Assembly: GCA_944325495.1 (NCBI GenBank)
Contig: CALVAD010000004.1
Span: 1-64,000, forward strand
Reading direction: 5' to 3'
DNA: 64,000 nt
Source of the DNA: an uncultured Bacteroidales bacterium
GTDB lineage: Bacteria > Bacteroidota > Bacteroidia > Bacteroidales > UBA932
In this document: piece after piece, positions 1-8,157 of the stretch
Position numbering within the stretch: the stretch's first letter is position 1
Layout: every line of letters begins with the position of its first letter
Made by a program: the position numbers and the translations under genes
Notes under the pieces: model-generated
What the model saw: the letters and a program-made list of their open reading frames with translations, nothing else
The model's database searches: none
Told to the model about the DNA's origin: nothing

Positions 1-227
1 CCCTCTATCTCCCTGTTCAGAAGAAGCGCGAAGTCGAGTTCTATTGTCCCTCCGTAGCGGAGTCCCGTCCAGTAGTATGCCTGTCCGCTCTGGTCTATTC
101 TCGGTGTGAGGATTAGCGAGGTGTCGGGGAAGTTCTCTGCCGCCGTTCTGATGAGGGAGACGAGTTGCGCGTTGGTCATTCCCTTGAGTTTGTTGCGCTG
201 GTAGGGTGTGAATGCAGTGTTGTTCAT
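1..227 (-). CDS. Hypothetical protein, cut by window edge
   Basis: An open frame reads leftwards from ATG at 227 off the start of the window, giving about 75 residues that begin MNNTAFTPYQRNKLKGM. I do not recognise a family. The visible part has no signal peptide or membrane segment; it looks like a small soluble protein with a helical start (residues 12-32) and a later stretch rich in Tyr, Thr and Gly. It lies downstream of the integrase on the same strand and inside the AT-richer segment next to tRNA-Gly, so it is probably cargo of the integrated element. The C-terminus is outside the window, so length and function cannot be judged. Confidence 0.55.
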   Translation of the reverse strand, partial: MNNTAFTPYQRNKLKGMTNAQLVSLIRTAAENFPDTSLILTPRIDQSGQAYYWTGLRYGGTIELDFALLLNREIE

Positions 228-565
228 GGTGATTGTGTTTAATGGTTGTCGGGTATATGACAGGAAAGGACAGGATATTTCACCTGCCCTTTGCCGTTGA
301 TTGGATTGAGTTGGATTGGAAGTTGGGGTGGATATGCTCGGAAATTGAGTTGGAGAATGGGTTGGTTAATGCTCACTTTCCGAATTATCTAATCCTGCTA
401 AATGCTTGTTTATCTACCATTATATATAAAGATATGATTTACAGGGTTTTATTGACGCTATATTTCCCATAGGGGTATATATTTGGAAATATAACGAAAT
501 TATGTCGTAACCTGTAAATTATTGGATTATATGGTTTATATATAACAGAGTGATTCACGGGAGAT
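228..565. other. AT-rich non-coding gap in the integrated element
   Basis: No convincing gene is seen in these 338 bases between the integrase stop and the leftmost gene. The stretch is clearly AT-richer than the chromosome to the right of tRNA-Gly, has GT-rich low-complexity sequence around 300-360 (repeated GTTGGATTG-like words), and becomes very AT-rich from 420 to 545. It probably carries the promoter of the leftmost gene. One frame that would need a TTG start at 233 was judged spurious. Confidence 0.5.
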
Positions 566-1783
566 TCACAGCAGATTCTTCATCGCTTCGTCTATCTGCG
601 AGTTCTCGAAACTGTCGAGATAGATTTGTGTGGTTTCAAGGTCGGAATGTCCGAGACTTTCACTGATTATCGCTATGTTCACTCCAGACCTTTTCAGCAC
701 AGTTGCAAATGTGTGTCGGGCTACATAGGTTGTCAGATTCACTTTCAGACCAGCCATTTCCGCTATGCGTTTCAAGTTGGTGTTTACATGGCCGATTACC
801 TTGTGTACGCGGTTGCATATCTGCTGTTCGCTCTTGTGGATATGCCTGTCGAGAATTGGGAAGATATAATCCTCGGGACTTGCATCCTGTCTGGAATATC
901 TATTCATGATAGCCTTTGTCTGGGGCAGTATCGGACTGTTAAGTTCCTTGCCTGTCTTGTGCCGCTGGTAGTAGATTCTTCCATTCTGGATGTCACTGTA
1001 CCGCAATGTGGCTATGTCCTTGAAGTTAATCCCAGCGACATAGTAGCTGAACAGGAACATGTCCCGTGCAAATGAGAGTGAATATGATTCCCTGCTTTCC
1101 GGAAGTTCAAGCGACTGTATCTTCCGCACATCCTCTTTGGTTATCGCCCTCTTTCGGGTCGGCTTCCAGAACCTGCCGATGTTGTACTGCTTGAAAGGAT
1201 TGTCGGTCTCGGCAAAGATTTTCTGCTTGACGGCCTTGTTGTATACGGCTCGGAGCACACTGAAAGATGTCGCAAGACTGTTGCTGCCGTTGCCTTTGCG
1301 TATCATGTAGGCTTCGAAGTCCTGCAGGAACTGCAAATCCACCTGCTCGAACCGCTTCTTTCCGAGATTGCAGTGCTCCAGCAGGTGTCGGCAGGTTTCG
1401 TACTTGGATGCCGTTCCTACCTTGCCTATGCTTTTCATATAGGCTATCTGCTGCTGGAAGTATTCGGAGACTGTGCAGTTGATATACTTGCTTTTCTGTC
1501 CGAACAGGGTATCGAAAGTGACTTCTGTATCGAGTGCTTCAAGCCGTTGTATCTTCTTCTCAATTTCTATCCGTTTAGCCGTTATCTGCATCTGCAATGA
1601 ATCTGCGTCCGGATATGTGGGGATTATATGCTGCTCTGAATCATCCCATGCGTCAAGAGGAAGTACAATTCCTGTCGCAAGATAGCGGACTTTGCCTTTA
1701 AGGGTAAATCTTATATGTATCGGGGCAGCATTCGATTTATTTGTCTTGTCTTTTCTTTGAACAATTTTTATATTGATACTCAT
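566..1783 (-). CDS. Tyrosine recombinase/integrase of an integrative element
   Basis: This 405-residue protein is a phage-type integrase that catalyses site-specific recombination between element and chromosome. The N-terminal part (about 1-100) is the Bacteroidota arm-binding domain (starting MSINIKIVQRKDKTNKSN), 105-200 is the SAM-like core-binding domain, and 215-400 is the catalytic domain. The C-terminal box is intact: ARHTFAT (His-x-x-Arg region, read here as Arg-His), then LGHSDLETTQIYLDSF with the nucleophilic Tyr near residue 388. As in many Bacteroidota integrases, the first catalytic Arg of the usual TGLR box is replaced (YYVAGINFKDIATL). The gene reads away from tRNA-Gly, whose 3' end is 250 bases from its start codon, the usual arrangement for tRNA-targeted elements. 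Base composition is AT-richer than the neighbouring chromosome. Confidence 0.95.
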   Translation of the reverse strand: MSINIKIVQRKDKTNKSNAAPIHIRFTLKGKVRYLATGIVLPLDAWDDSEQHIIPTYPDADSLQMQITAKRIEIEKKIQRLEALDTEVTFDTLFGQKSKYINCTVSEYFQQQIAYMKSIGKVGTASKYETCRHLLEHCNLGKKRFEQVDLQFLQDFEAYMIRKGNGSNSLATSFSVLRAVYNKAVKQKIFAETDNPFKQYNIGRFWKPTRKRAITKEDVRKIQSLELPESRESYSLSFARDMFLFSYYVAGINFKDIATLRYSDIQNGRIYYQRHKTGKELNSPILPQTKAIMNRYSRQDASPEDYIFPILDRHIHKSEQQICNRVHKVIGHVNTNLKRIAEMAGLKVNLTTYVARHTFATVLKRSGVNIAIISESLGHSDLETTQIYLDSFENSQIDEAMKNLL

Positions 1784-1824
1784 ACTGTTATGATATGAGC
1801 AAACTAAATGTACCTATATGGACA

Positions 1825-1860
1825 GGGGTAAAGATTGGGGTAAATGTAAGGGTAAGTAAC
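1825..1860. repeat. Three 12-base direct repeats upstream of the integrase
   Basis: Three tandem 12-base units share a GGGTAA core: GGGGTAAAGATT, GGGGTAAATGTA, AGGGTAAGTAAC. They sit 40-77 bases upstream of the integrase start and about 175 bases from the tRNA-Gly 3' end. Position and helical-turn spacing fit arm-type binding sites for the integrase or an excisionase, but that role is inferred only from placement. Confidence 0.45.
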
Positions 1861-2004
1861 CCCCCGAAATCCCCCTCTTTTCACCGGATTTTCCGAGATT
1901 CCGCCGCAACCACAAGAACAGGCCGAAACGGCATCTCAGCCTTGCCGGAATAGCCTAACTCGCTGATATAAACGAAAGTATCCCCACATAAACGAGACAC
2001 ATAC

Positions 2005-2033
2005 GAAAAAAGGCCACCGTTGCCGATGACCTT
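2005..2033 (-). terminator. Hairpin with T-run downstream of tRNA-Gly
   Basis: On the minus strand AAGGTCA (2033-2027) pairs with TGGCCTT (2016-2010), followed by a run of T, immediately after the encoded CCA of tRNA-Gly. It fits a rho-independent terminator for the tRNA. If it belongs to the chromosome the element boundary lies further left; if the element brought it, the boundary lies inside the tRNA 3' end. Confidence 0.6.
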
Positions 2034-2035
2034 CG

Positions 2036-2111
2036 TGGAGCGGAAAACGGGACTCGGACCCGCGACCTCAACCTTGGCAAGGTTGCGCTCTACCAACTGA
2101 GCTATTTCCGC
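2036..2111 (-). tRNA. tRNA-Gly (anticodon GCC)
   Basis: A complete cloverleaf can be drawn: acceptor GCGGAAA with TTTCCGC, D arm GCTC/GAGC, anticodon stem CAACC/GGTTG with loop TTGCCAA giving anticodon GCC, and T arm GCGGG/CCCGT with loop TCCGAGT. The discriminator is T and CCA is encoded at 2038-2036. It lies at the border of the integrase-bearing segment, with its 3' end facing the integrase, so it is the likely attachment site. Confidence 0.96.
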
Positions 2112-2151
2112 AAAATCGCGTCCATCAGGCGTAACCCGTATGAACGGATTG

Positions 2152-2182
2152 CAAAGTTAGTCAAATTTTATTTAACTCCAAA
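2152..2182 (-). promoter_or_regulatory. Promoter of tRNA-Gly
   Basis: On the minus strand TTTG (2182-2179) is followed after exactly 19 bases by TAACTTTG (2159-2152), a full match to the Bacteroidota housekeeping promoter. The tRNA 5' end is 40 bases downstream. Confidence 0.8.
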
Positions 2183-2250
2183 AATATTTTTATTCGTCGG
2201 GAGAGAATTCCACAATTCGGCATGGGAGAACTCACCGGGAGACCGGCCCG

Positions 2251-2562
2251 TCAACTCAACCTGAACGTTCCACCGAGCGGCGGATCGTCATCGTCCATCG
2301 TGAACAGCACGTCATTTCCCTCGTCATCCTTGTCGATGCACGCCGCTTCGAGAGCGCTTTCGAAGTCCAGAAGTATGTCACGGCAGTCCTGCAGGGAATC
2401 TGATTCATACAGGGTATAGTCCGTCGAATCATCGACGGCGTATACCCTGTACCCCGCGCCTGCACGCTTTTCAGTACGGGAGCTCACGCTCCTCTCCGCT
2501 ATCCCTATTCTGCTGACCTTGTCCAGATTGACAAGAGTCCCTGAAGGCAGTCTGAACCACAT
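2251..2562 (-). CDS. Hypothetical small protein, 103 aa
   Basis: No family is recognised. The protein is soluble, without signal peptide, and acidic at the C-terminus (a Lys-Asp-Asp-Glu-Gly stretch, then MDDDDPP). The start MWFRLPSGTLVNLDKVSRIG resembles a short beta-strand ligand-binding or regulatory fold, but that is only an impression. The start is well supported: AAGGAG lies upstream, at the very end of the S9 peptidase gene, whose stop is 4 bases before this ATG, so the two are probably co-transcribed and translationally coupled. Confidence 0.7.
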   Translation of the reverse strand: MWFRLPSGTLVNLDKVSRIGIAERSVSSRTEKRAGAGYRVYAVDDSTDYTLYESDSLQDCRDILLDFESALEAACIDKDDEGNDVLFTMDDDDPPLGGTFRLS

Positions 2563-2566
2563 GGCG

Positions 2567-5410
2567 TTATTCTCCTTTCATTATATCTTCCGCGGCCTCG
2601 TAGCCGAAATAGTTCCCCTTTCGGGCGTAAGGGATGCCAGATCTCATCCAGACAGGCTCCGGCGCGCCCATAAGATAATGGTCGAAGAACTGCTGCAGCC
2701 TTATGGACAAGTCCTTGCAGTTGCGTCTCTCCACCAGATTATGCGCCTCGTCGTTGTACTCCAGCAGCCACGCCGGCTTGCCCAGACGCCTAAGCGACAT
2801 GAAGAACTCTATGCCCTGGTACCAGGGTACCGCCCCGTCGGAGTCGTTGTGCATTATGAGCACCGGGGTGCTGACCTTGTCGGCGAAGAACACCGGGGAG
2901 TTCTCGATATAGAGTTCGAGCGCGCCGTCTTCCCATAGGGTCTTGCCTATGCGGCTCTGTCCGAGCTCGTACTGGCTGATGCGGCTGTTGCCTGACTCCC
3001 AGCGTATTCCTCCGTAGGCGCTGGTCATGTTGCCGACCGGAGCGCCGGCGCCGGCAGCGGCGAACATGTCGGTGCGGGTGACGAGATATGCGGTCTGATA
3101 GCCGCCCCAGCTCTGCCCCTGAAGCGCCATACGCGAGCGGTCGATGAAGCTGAAGCGGTCGCACATCGCCTCGGCGCCCGCACAGATGCAGTTGTAGGCG
3201 GATTCGCCGGGATGACCGGTCTCATACACGATGTCCGGGACGAACACCACATAGCCGCGGCTCACATAGAACGGAATGTTGATGATCGAGCGGCTCGGCG
3301 CCGGACTGTAATAGTCATAGAGGGTGTTGGAGCTGATCTCGTAGAAATATATCATCATGGGATATTTCTTCGACGGATCGAGATTCTCCGGAGTATACAG
3401 CAGGCCCTTGAGCGGAGTTCCGTCATAGGCGTCCCAGCTCACGAGCTGCACGTCGCCCCAAAGATAGCCGTCCTGCTGGGGGTTGATGTCCGACAGACGG
3501 GTCTCCGTGCGCCAGTCGTCGCGGGTGAAGTACAGGTCCATGGGGTTGCGGAAATCGCCTTTAGCATAGACTATCGTACTGCCGCCGCCGGCCTTCAGGG
3601 CTCCGGAATACGACTTCTCGGCAAGGAAGCCCGCAGGAGCGGCAGGAACCGTAAGGCTGGTCCGCGCAAAGCCGTTGCGCATGTCCTCCTCTCCGAAAGC
3701 CGTCAGATACGCCGGCTCGGCGAGAGGCAGCTCCCGGGGATTGCTGTACAGATAAGGATTGTCAGGACGCACCAGACGGGTCACGGCATAATTCGTCTTC
3801 GTCCTGCGTCCCTCGCCCGCCGTGAGGTTGACAGCCTCGCTTCCGTCGGGAGTGAATCTCCAGACATCGTAGCGGTCGGAGAGCAGCACATACTTCTCAC
3901 CCTCCGTCCACTGCGGATAGCTCACCGGAAGATAGCCGCAGGGCATGTCGTTCTTCTCGTCATAGAATACGCAGCCGGTCTGTCCGCTCAGGTCGGCGAA
4001 ACTTCCGCCGGACAGGATGTCCTTGCTGTACCAGCCTCCGTCTTCAGGGTTGAACCACAGCAGCCAACGGCCGTCCGGCGACAGAGTGGTCATGCCCGTC
4101 AGCCCCTCGATCAGCGTGCGGCGGCTGCCATCCCTGAGGTTTATGAGTGAATAGTCGGCAGTCGGGTTCTCCTCCCAGAGATCCGCGAGCGCATACCTTT
4201 CCGTATTCTCGGAAAGCGCGAAACCGGCGTCGCCGCCGTCAGGAATGGAAATGTAGTCGTAGGGATTCTCCGAAAGCGTGAGCATCCTGCCGGGAGCATC
4301 GAGGTTCACCACGGCTGTCAGCGATTCGGAGACATAGCCCGCCTTGTCCATCGGTGGCAGGTTCACGCTGTCCCATACCCAGATGTCCAGTCCGGCGGCC
4401 TCGAAATCGACGACCGTGGTATCCTTGGCGGGATAGTGGCGGTAGAGTTCCATGATGAGCCGCGACGACGAGTTGGAAAAGCGCGGCGCGGTCTCGGAGG
4501 AAACCAGCCATCCCTCCGGAAGCCCTTCGGCGGCGCGGGGAAGAATCTCCTCCGTGCTTATGCTCCTGCCCGCCGCGGACTTGCCGGACGCGGCGAGGCT
4601 GCTGAGATATACCGCATACCCGGGTGTCCCGACGCTGTCCTCCTTCTCGTCGGTCGCCGTGAACACCAGCATGTCATCGGCGTCGTTGAACGACAGGGCC
4701 GCGTAATCCTCCTTCCCGGAAGACAGTTCGGCGCTCAGTCCGGACGCGAAGTCGTACAGTTTCACGGCCTTGACGGTCGTGGAGTCGTTCACCTTCTTCT
4801 CGACTACCGCGGCGAACTTCTCGCCGGATTTGGAAACGGTGTAGTCCACGATATTGCGCAGAGTGTCCGCGGCGCCCGTCACGGTGTTGAACATGAGAAG
4901 TCCATACGCGTCGCCGGAATCCTTCTTGTCCTTGGAATCGCCGTAAAGGGTCGCAAATATATAGGGTGACGCCGCCCAGCCCGTCCTGAACGACTTCGCC
5001 GGGCCGAGATTCACGAGTTCAAAGCTGCGCAGGTCCACATATGCCACGCTGTCGCGGGGCATTTCGTCCGCCTTCTTGCCGTCGATTCTCGCCTGACGGG
5101 TTTCCGCATAGGGGGCCTTTATGGAGAAAACGGCCACTTCGGCGTCCTTGGGAATCACGACACCGCCACCCCTCTCGACTTCAAGCTCCGCCCCGCTTTC
5201 CAGATTGCGGAATACCAGACGGCTGTCACCCTGCTGGGGGCGCACCTGATATGCGACTATGTTCCCGTCGTCGGTCAGCCTGAGCGAGGAAACCGACTCC
5301 CAGGAATCATAGACATCGTGGTCAAGAGGCTTTTTTTCCGAGTACTCCCCGGCGGAGCACAGCGACAGAGCCGCAAGCATCAGCGGCGCGGCAAACATGT
5401 ATCTTTTCAT
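2567..5410 (-). CDS. Prolyl oligopeptidase-family S9 peptidase, exported
   Basis: A 947-residue secreted serine peptidase. Residues 1-20 form a signal peptide (MKRYMFAAPLMLAALSLCSA), pointing to the periplasm. About 30-670 shows the WD-like strands of the seven-bladed propeller that gates substrates in S9 enzymes, and about 690-930 is the alpha/beta-hydrolase domain. A full triad can be placed: Ser767 in GQSWGGYQ, Asp858 in NDSDGAVPW and His890 in NDEAHNL. Length and layout match Bacteroidota S9 peptidases that cleave short peptides after processing by other enzymes; the exact specificity cannot be read. The small gene at 2251-2562 follows directly. queF ends 44 bases upstream on the same strand with no clear terminator. 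Confidence 0.93.
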   Translation of the reverse strand: MKRYMFAAPLMLAALSLCSAGEYSEKKPLDHDVYDSWESVSSLRLTDDGNIVAYQVRPQQGDSRLVFRNLESGAELEVERGGGVVIPKDAEVAVFSIKAPYAETRQARIDGKKADEMPRDSVAYVDLRSFELVNLGPAKSFRTGWAASPYIFATLYGDSKDKKDSGDAYGLLMFNTVTGAADTLRNIVDYTVSKSGEKFAAVVEKKVNDSTTVKAVKLYDFASGLSAELSSGKEDYAALSFNDADDMLVFTATDEKEDSVGTPGYAVYLSSLAASGKSAAGRSISTEEILPRAAEGLPEGWLVSSETAPRFSNSSSRLIMELYRHYPAKDTTVVDFEAAGLDIWVWDSVNLPPMDKAGYVSESLTAVVNLDAPGRMLTLSENPYDYISIPDGGDAGFALSENTERYALADLWEENPTADYSLINLRDGSRRTLIEGLTGMTTLSPDGRWLLWFNPEDGGWYSKDILSGGSFADLSGQTGCVFYDEKNDMPCGYLPVSYPQWTEGEKYVLLSDRYDVWRFTPDGSEAVNLTAGEGRRTKTNYAVTRLVRPDNPYLYSNPRELPLAEPAYLTAFGEEDMRNGFARTSLTVPAAPAGFLAEKSYSGALKAGGGSTIVYAKGDFRNPMDLYFTRDDWRTETRLSDINPQQDGYLWGDVQLVSWDAYDGTPLKGLLYTPENLDPSKKYPMMIYFYEISSNTLYDYYSPAPSRSIINIPFYVSRGYVVFVPDIVYETGHPGESAYNCICAGAEAMCDRFSFIDRSRMALQGQSWGGYQTAYLVTRTDMFAAAGAGAPVGNMTSAYGGIRWESGNSRISQYELGQSRIGKTLWEDGALELYIENSPVFFADKVSTPVLIMHNDSDGAVPWYQGIEFFMSLRRLGKPAWLLEYNDEAHNLVERRNCKDLSIRLQQFFDHYLMGAPEPVWMRSGIPYARKGNYFGYEAAEDIMKGE

Positions 5411-5454
5411 ATCGTCAGCGATTTGCTTACTAATATACGCTTATTTCGCGAAAC

Positions 5455-5913
5455 TTACTCATGCTCCGCAAAACGCTTCCGCGCGAGCTCTTCGTATTCG
5501 GTGCCCGGCCGGCCGTAATTCGCATACGGATAGATGGAAATGCCGCCGCGCGGCGTGAACAGGCCCGTGACCTCAATGTATTTGGGGTCCATCAGCACTA
5601 TCAGGTCCTTCATGATGATGTTCACGCAGTCCTCGTGGAAGTCGCCGTGGTTGCGGAAGCTGAACAGGTAGAGCTTGAGGCTCTTGCTCTCCACCATCTT
5701 CACGTCCGGAATATAGCTGATGCGGATCTCGGCGAAGTCCGGCTGTCCGGTGATGGGGCAGAGAGAGGTGAACTCCGGGCAGTTGAAACGCACCCAGTAG
5801 TCGTTGCCCGGATGCTTGTTCACGAAGGTCTCCAGGACCTCCGGAGCATAGTCATCCCTGTATACGGTCTTGCGCCCCAGGGACTGGAGGCCTTCATTGC
5901 TTCTGTCGCTCAT
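5455..5913 (-). CDS. queF: NADPH-dependent 7-cyano-7-deazaguanine reductase
   Basis: QueF reduces the nitrile of preQ0 to the amine preQ1, a step in making queuosine for tRNA. At 152 residues it is the short, single-domain type. The catalytic Cys52 lies in CPITGQPDF with the general acid Asp59, and the family motif [15 protein letters not shown] (about 75-89) binds NADPH; HEDC follows. Start ATG at 5913 overlaps the stop of the upstream yhhQ gene by 4 bases (ATGA), so the two are translationally coupled. None of queC, queD or queE is seen in the window, so preQ0 may be imported or made from genes elsewhere. Confidence 0.97.
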   Translation of the reverse strand: MSDRSNEGLQSLGRKTVYRDDYAPEVLETFVNKHPGNDYWVRFNCPEFTSLCPITGQPDFAEIRISYIPDVKMVESKSLKLYLFSFRNHGDFHEDCVNIIMKDLIVLMDPKYIEVTGLFTPRGGISIYPYANYGRPGTEYEELARKRFAEHE

Positions 5914-6605
5914 TGTATGTCCGAAATTTTGAAAGGATTGTAGGAAATGCCGTTGTCGTAGGTGTCCACGCCCTCCTTCGCCTTGAGGTATTTCACGAAG
6001 CGCGAGGTGAGGGGAAGGATCACGATTTCATAGAGAGTCTTGACCACCACCTGGGTGAAGACCATGCCGGCGATCGCCGACATGGGCAGGACGCCCCAGA
6101 ACACGGCGGGGAAGAAGATGCACGAGTCCACAAGTTCTCCGCCGACCGAAGAAAGCACGGCGCGGACCCCGAAAGCGCGGCCGCCCGTCAGGACCTTCAT
6201 ACGGCTGAGTATCCATGCGTTCACGGTGGAGCCGGCTATGAAGGCCAGCAACGACGCGACCGTGGTGCGCGGGACCATGGCGAAAAGGGAGTCGAAGCTG
6301 TCGGCCATTGGCTTCGCGCCCTCGTCCAGAGGAGCCGGAAGCATACAGGCAAGGCCCGACATCAGGGCGGTGAATGCGCTCAGGGCGAACGCCAGCCATA
6401 TCACGAGACGGGACTTGCGATAGCCGTAGACTTCGGTCAGGCAGTCATTGATGATGTACGAGACGGGGAACAATATCACCGCCGCGGAAAGCTGGAGAGG
6501 CAGATTCCCGACCTGCCATACTCTCGGCACGAAAAAATTTGATGTGATGAGGCAGACCGCGAACACGACCGCCATCACCAGAAATCTGGTGCTAAACTTT
6601 GACAT
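5910..6605 (-). CDS. yhhQ: Queuosine precursor transporter (YhhQ/QPTR family)
   Basis: A 231-residue membrane protein of the YhhQ family (formerly DUF165), which imports queuosine precursors such as preQ0/preQ1. About six hydrophobic helices are visible; the early segment [33 protein letters not shown] (cited here only by its ends, residues 34-66) contains the conserved Asn-Asp-x-x-Thr-Glu-Val-Tyr-Gly signature after the second helix. It precedes queF with a 4-base overlap, which supports a role in queuosine supply. A terminator-like hairpin separates it from pheS upstream, so it should have its own promoter in 6606-6637. Confidence 0.93.
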   Translation of the reverse strand: MSKFSTRFLVMAVVFAVCLITSNFFVPRVWQVGNLPLQLSAAVILFPVSYIINDCLTEVYGYRKSRLVIWLAFALSAFTALMSGLACMLPAPLDEGAKPMADSFDSLFAMVPRTTVASLLAFIAGSTVNAWILSRMKVLTGGRAFGVRAVLSSVGGELVDSCIFFPAVFWGVLPMSAIAGMVFTQVVVKTLYEIVILPLTSRFVKYLKAKEGVDTYDNGISYNPFKISDIQ

Positions 6606-6637
6606 TTTCTTGTTTTTAACGTGGTTTCAAGAACACA

Positions 6638-6668
6638 GGGCCCGCCGCGTCAATCCGGCGGGACCCTT
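6638..6668 (-). terminator. GC-rich hairpin after pheS
   Basis: On the minus strand CCCGCCG and CGGCGGG, extended by GGG/CCC across a bulged T, form a strong stem just after the pheS stop. The T tail is poor (TGTGTTCTTG), so termination may be partial. Confidence 0.6.
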
Positions 6669-6672
6669 TATG

Positions 6673-7710
6673 CTATACTTCGGGCGCAGCCTCGAACTCC
6701 TTGAGGAAGCGCAGGTCGTTTTCGAAATAATGGCGCAGGTCGTTGACCCTCCATTTGAGCATCGCGATGCGCTCAAGACCCATGCCGAACGCGAAACCGC
6801 TGTACTTCTTCGAGTCTATGCCGCTGGCTTCAAGCACGTTGGGATCCACCATGCCGCAGCCGAGAATCTCGAGCCAGCCCGTACCCTTGCAGATGTTGCA
6901 GCCCTTGCCGTGACAGATGTTGCAGCTCACGTCAACCTCGGCCGAAGGCTCGGTGAAGGGGAAATACGACGGTCTCATCCTGATCTGCGTCTCGGGCCCG
7001 AACATCTCCCTCGCGAAAAGGAGGATGGCCTGGCGGAGGTCGGCGAAGGTCACTCCCTCGTCGATATACAGTCCTTCTATCTGATGGAATATGCAGTGCG
7101 CGCGGGCGCTTATGGCCTCGTTGCGGAACACGCGTCCGGGGCATACCACGCGTATGGGCACGTCTGTCTTCTCCATCGTGCGCACCTGCACGCTGGACGT
7201 ATGGGTGCGCAGCAGCAGCGGGTTCGGATGCCCGACGGAGACGAAGAAGGTGTCCTGCATGTCACGCGCCGGATGGTTGTCCGGGAAATTCAACGCTCCG
7301 AACACATGGTAGTCGTCCTCGATTTCCGGCCCCTCGGCCACGTCGTAGCCGAACTTGCGGAAGATGTCGACTATCTCCTGGCGGACGATGGACACAGGAT
7401 GGCGGGAGCCGAGTCCGAAGTCATCGCCGGGCATGGTGAGATCCACGCCGGAAGCCGCGACGGACTCATCCCCGCCCACGGTGTTCCGCAGTTCCTCTAT
7501 CTTGTCCTGCACCGTCTTCTTCAGTTCGTTGAGCGAACGGCCGAACTCCTTCTTCATGTCCTTGCTGACTTCGCGGAACTCGTCGAAGAGCGCCGTGACC
7601 TCGCCTTTCTTGCCCAGGAAGCGAACTCTGGCCTCCTCGACCTCCTTCAGCGTCCTGCATTTCAGCTCTCCGAGCTCGGAGAGTATCCTGTCGATATCTT
7701 CTCTTTTCAT
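6673..7710 (-). CDS. pheS: Phenylalanine--tRNA ligase alpha subunit
   Basis: PheS is the catalytic subunit of the heterotetrameric ligase that charges tRNA-Phe. At 345 residues it has normal length: an N-terminal coiled coil (about 1-85, rich in Glu, Lys and Leu) that contacts tRNA, then the class II core. Visible class II features are the motif 2 region (HTSSVQVRTMEK...VVCPGRVFRNEA), FHQIEGLYID, and motif 3 FAFGMGLERIAML near the end. Cys-x-x-Cys pairs (CNICHGKGCNICKG) lie at about 255-270, an insertion seen in Bacteroidota PheS. The start is 1 base after the stop of the upstream small exported-protein gene. pheT is not in the window. Confidence 0.97.
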   Translation of the reverse strand: MKREDIDRILSELGELKCRTLKEVEEARVRFLGKKGEVTALFDEFREVSKDMKKEFGRSLNELKKTVQDKIEELRNTVGGDESVAASGVDLTMPGDDFGLGSRHPVSIVRQEIVDIFRKFGYDVAEGPEIEDDYHVFGALNFPDNHPARDMQDTFFVSVGHPNPLLLRTHTSSVQVRTMEKTDVPIRVVCPGRVFRNEAISARAHCIFHQIEGLYIDEGVTFADLRQAILLFAREMFGPETQIRMRPSYFPFTEPSAEVDVSCNICHGKGCNICKGTGWLEILGCGMVDPNVLEASGIDSKKYSGFAFGMGLERIAMLKWRVNDLRHYFENDLRFLKEFEAAPEV

Positions 7711-7711
7711 C

Positions 7712-8113
7712 TTACTGCATTCGTTTTGCCTCCCGCTTGTCGCGGTTCTTCTTGTCCCTCTGCGCTCCGGACTTCAGGTACTTGTTCCACTGGTCTTCGG
7801 TAAACACTTTCTTGAAAGACTGGAACATCTGCTCCATCCACTTGTCCTGCACGCGCACATAGGCGTCGCTGTTGCCGACCTTGGCGTCGGAAAGGCTCTT
7901 GATCTCATCGCGCATGGCGGTGTAGTCGTGGCTCATTATGGAATCCACATAGAACACCTGCCAGTACTCCAGGTCGAGAAGGTCAGTGTAATCCTCGATC
8001 TGGGCCTCGATGGCCTCACGGAACTGTTTTTCCTGCTCCTCCGGAGACATAGGCTGCTGGGCGGCCAGGCAGAGCGGAAGGAACAGAAGCAAAGTAATAC
8101 CGAAAAATTTCAT
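7712..8113 (-). CDS. Small exported protein of unknown function
   Basis: From the preferred start at 8113 the product is 133 residues: a signal peptide (MKFFGITLLLFLPLCLAAQ), then a charged, helical body rich in Gln, Glu, Lys and Asp with a WMEQMFQSFKKVFTEDQWNKYLKSG segment (shown in part) and a basic C-terminus (RDKKNRDKREAKRMQ). It resembles small periplasmic helical proteins with Spy/LTXXQ-like repeats in Bacteroidota, but I cannot assign a family. An upstream ATG at 8146 is in frame, but the -7 box TAAATTTG lies between the two, which favours 8113. The stop is 1 base before the pheS start, so the pair is probably an operon. Confidence 0.75.
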   Translation of the reverse strand: MKFFGITLLLFLPLCLAAQQPMSPEEQEKQFREAIEAQIEDYTDLLDLEYWQVFYVDSIMSHDYTAMRDEIKSLSDAKVGNSDAYVRVQDKWMEQMFQSFKKVFTEDQWNKYLKSGAQRDKKNRDKREAKRMQ

Positions 8114-8134
8114 AGATTTGTGCTTCACAAAACG

Positions 8135-8142
8135 CAAATTTA
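8135..8142 (-). promoter_or_regulatory. -7 box (TAAATTTG) for the exported protein-pheS unit
   Basis: TAAATTTG on the minus strand, 21 bases upstream of ATG 8113, matches the Bacteroidota TAnnTTTG box. No TTTG is seen at the expected distance. It decides between two possible starts of the downstream gene. Confidence 0.55.
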
Positions 8143-8157
8143 GCAAAATCGTATAAA

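Noticed and set aside
233..472. A 79-codon frame next to the integrase
   Set aside because: It would need a TTG start, lies in AT-rich sequence with no related protein known to me, and has no promoter-like box.
6606..6672. preQ1 riboswitch upstream of yhhQ-queF
   Set aside because: The only structure in the 67-base gap is explained as the pheS terminator hairpin; no preQ1 aptamer pattern could be recognised.
6448..7803. A 451-codon plus-strand frame opposite pheS and the start of yhhQ
   Set aside because: It is the complement of pheS codons; the product is His/Arg/Ala-rich with no domain.
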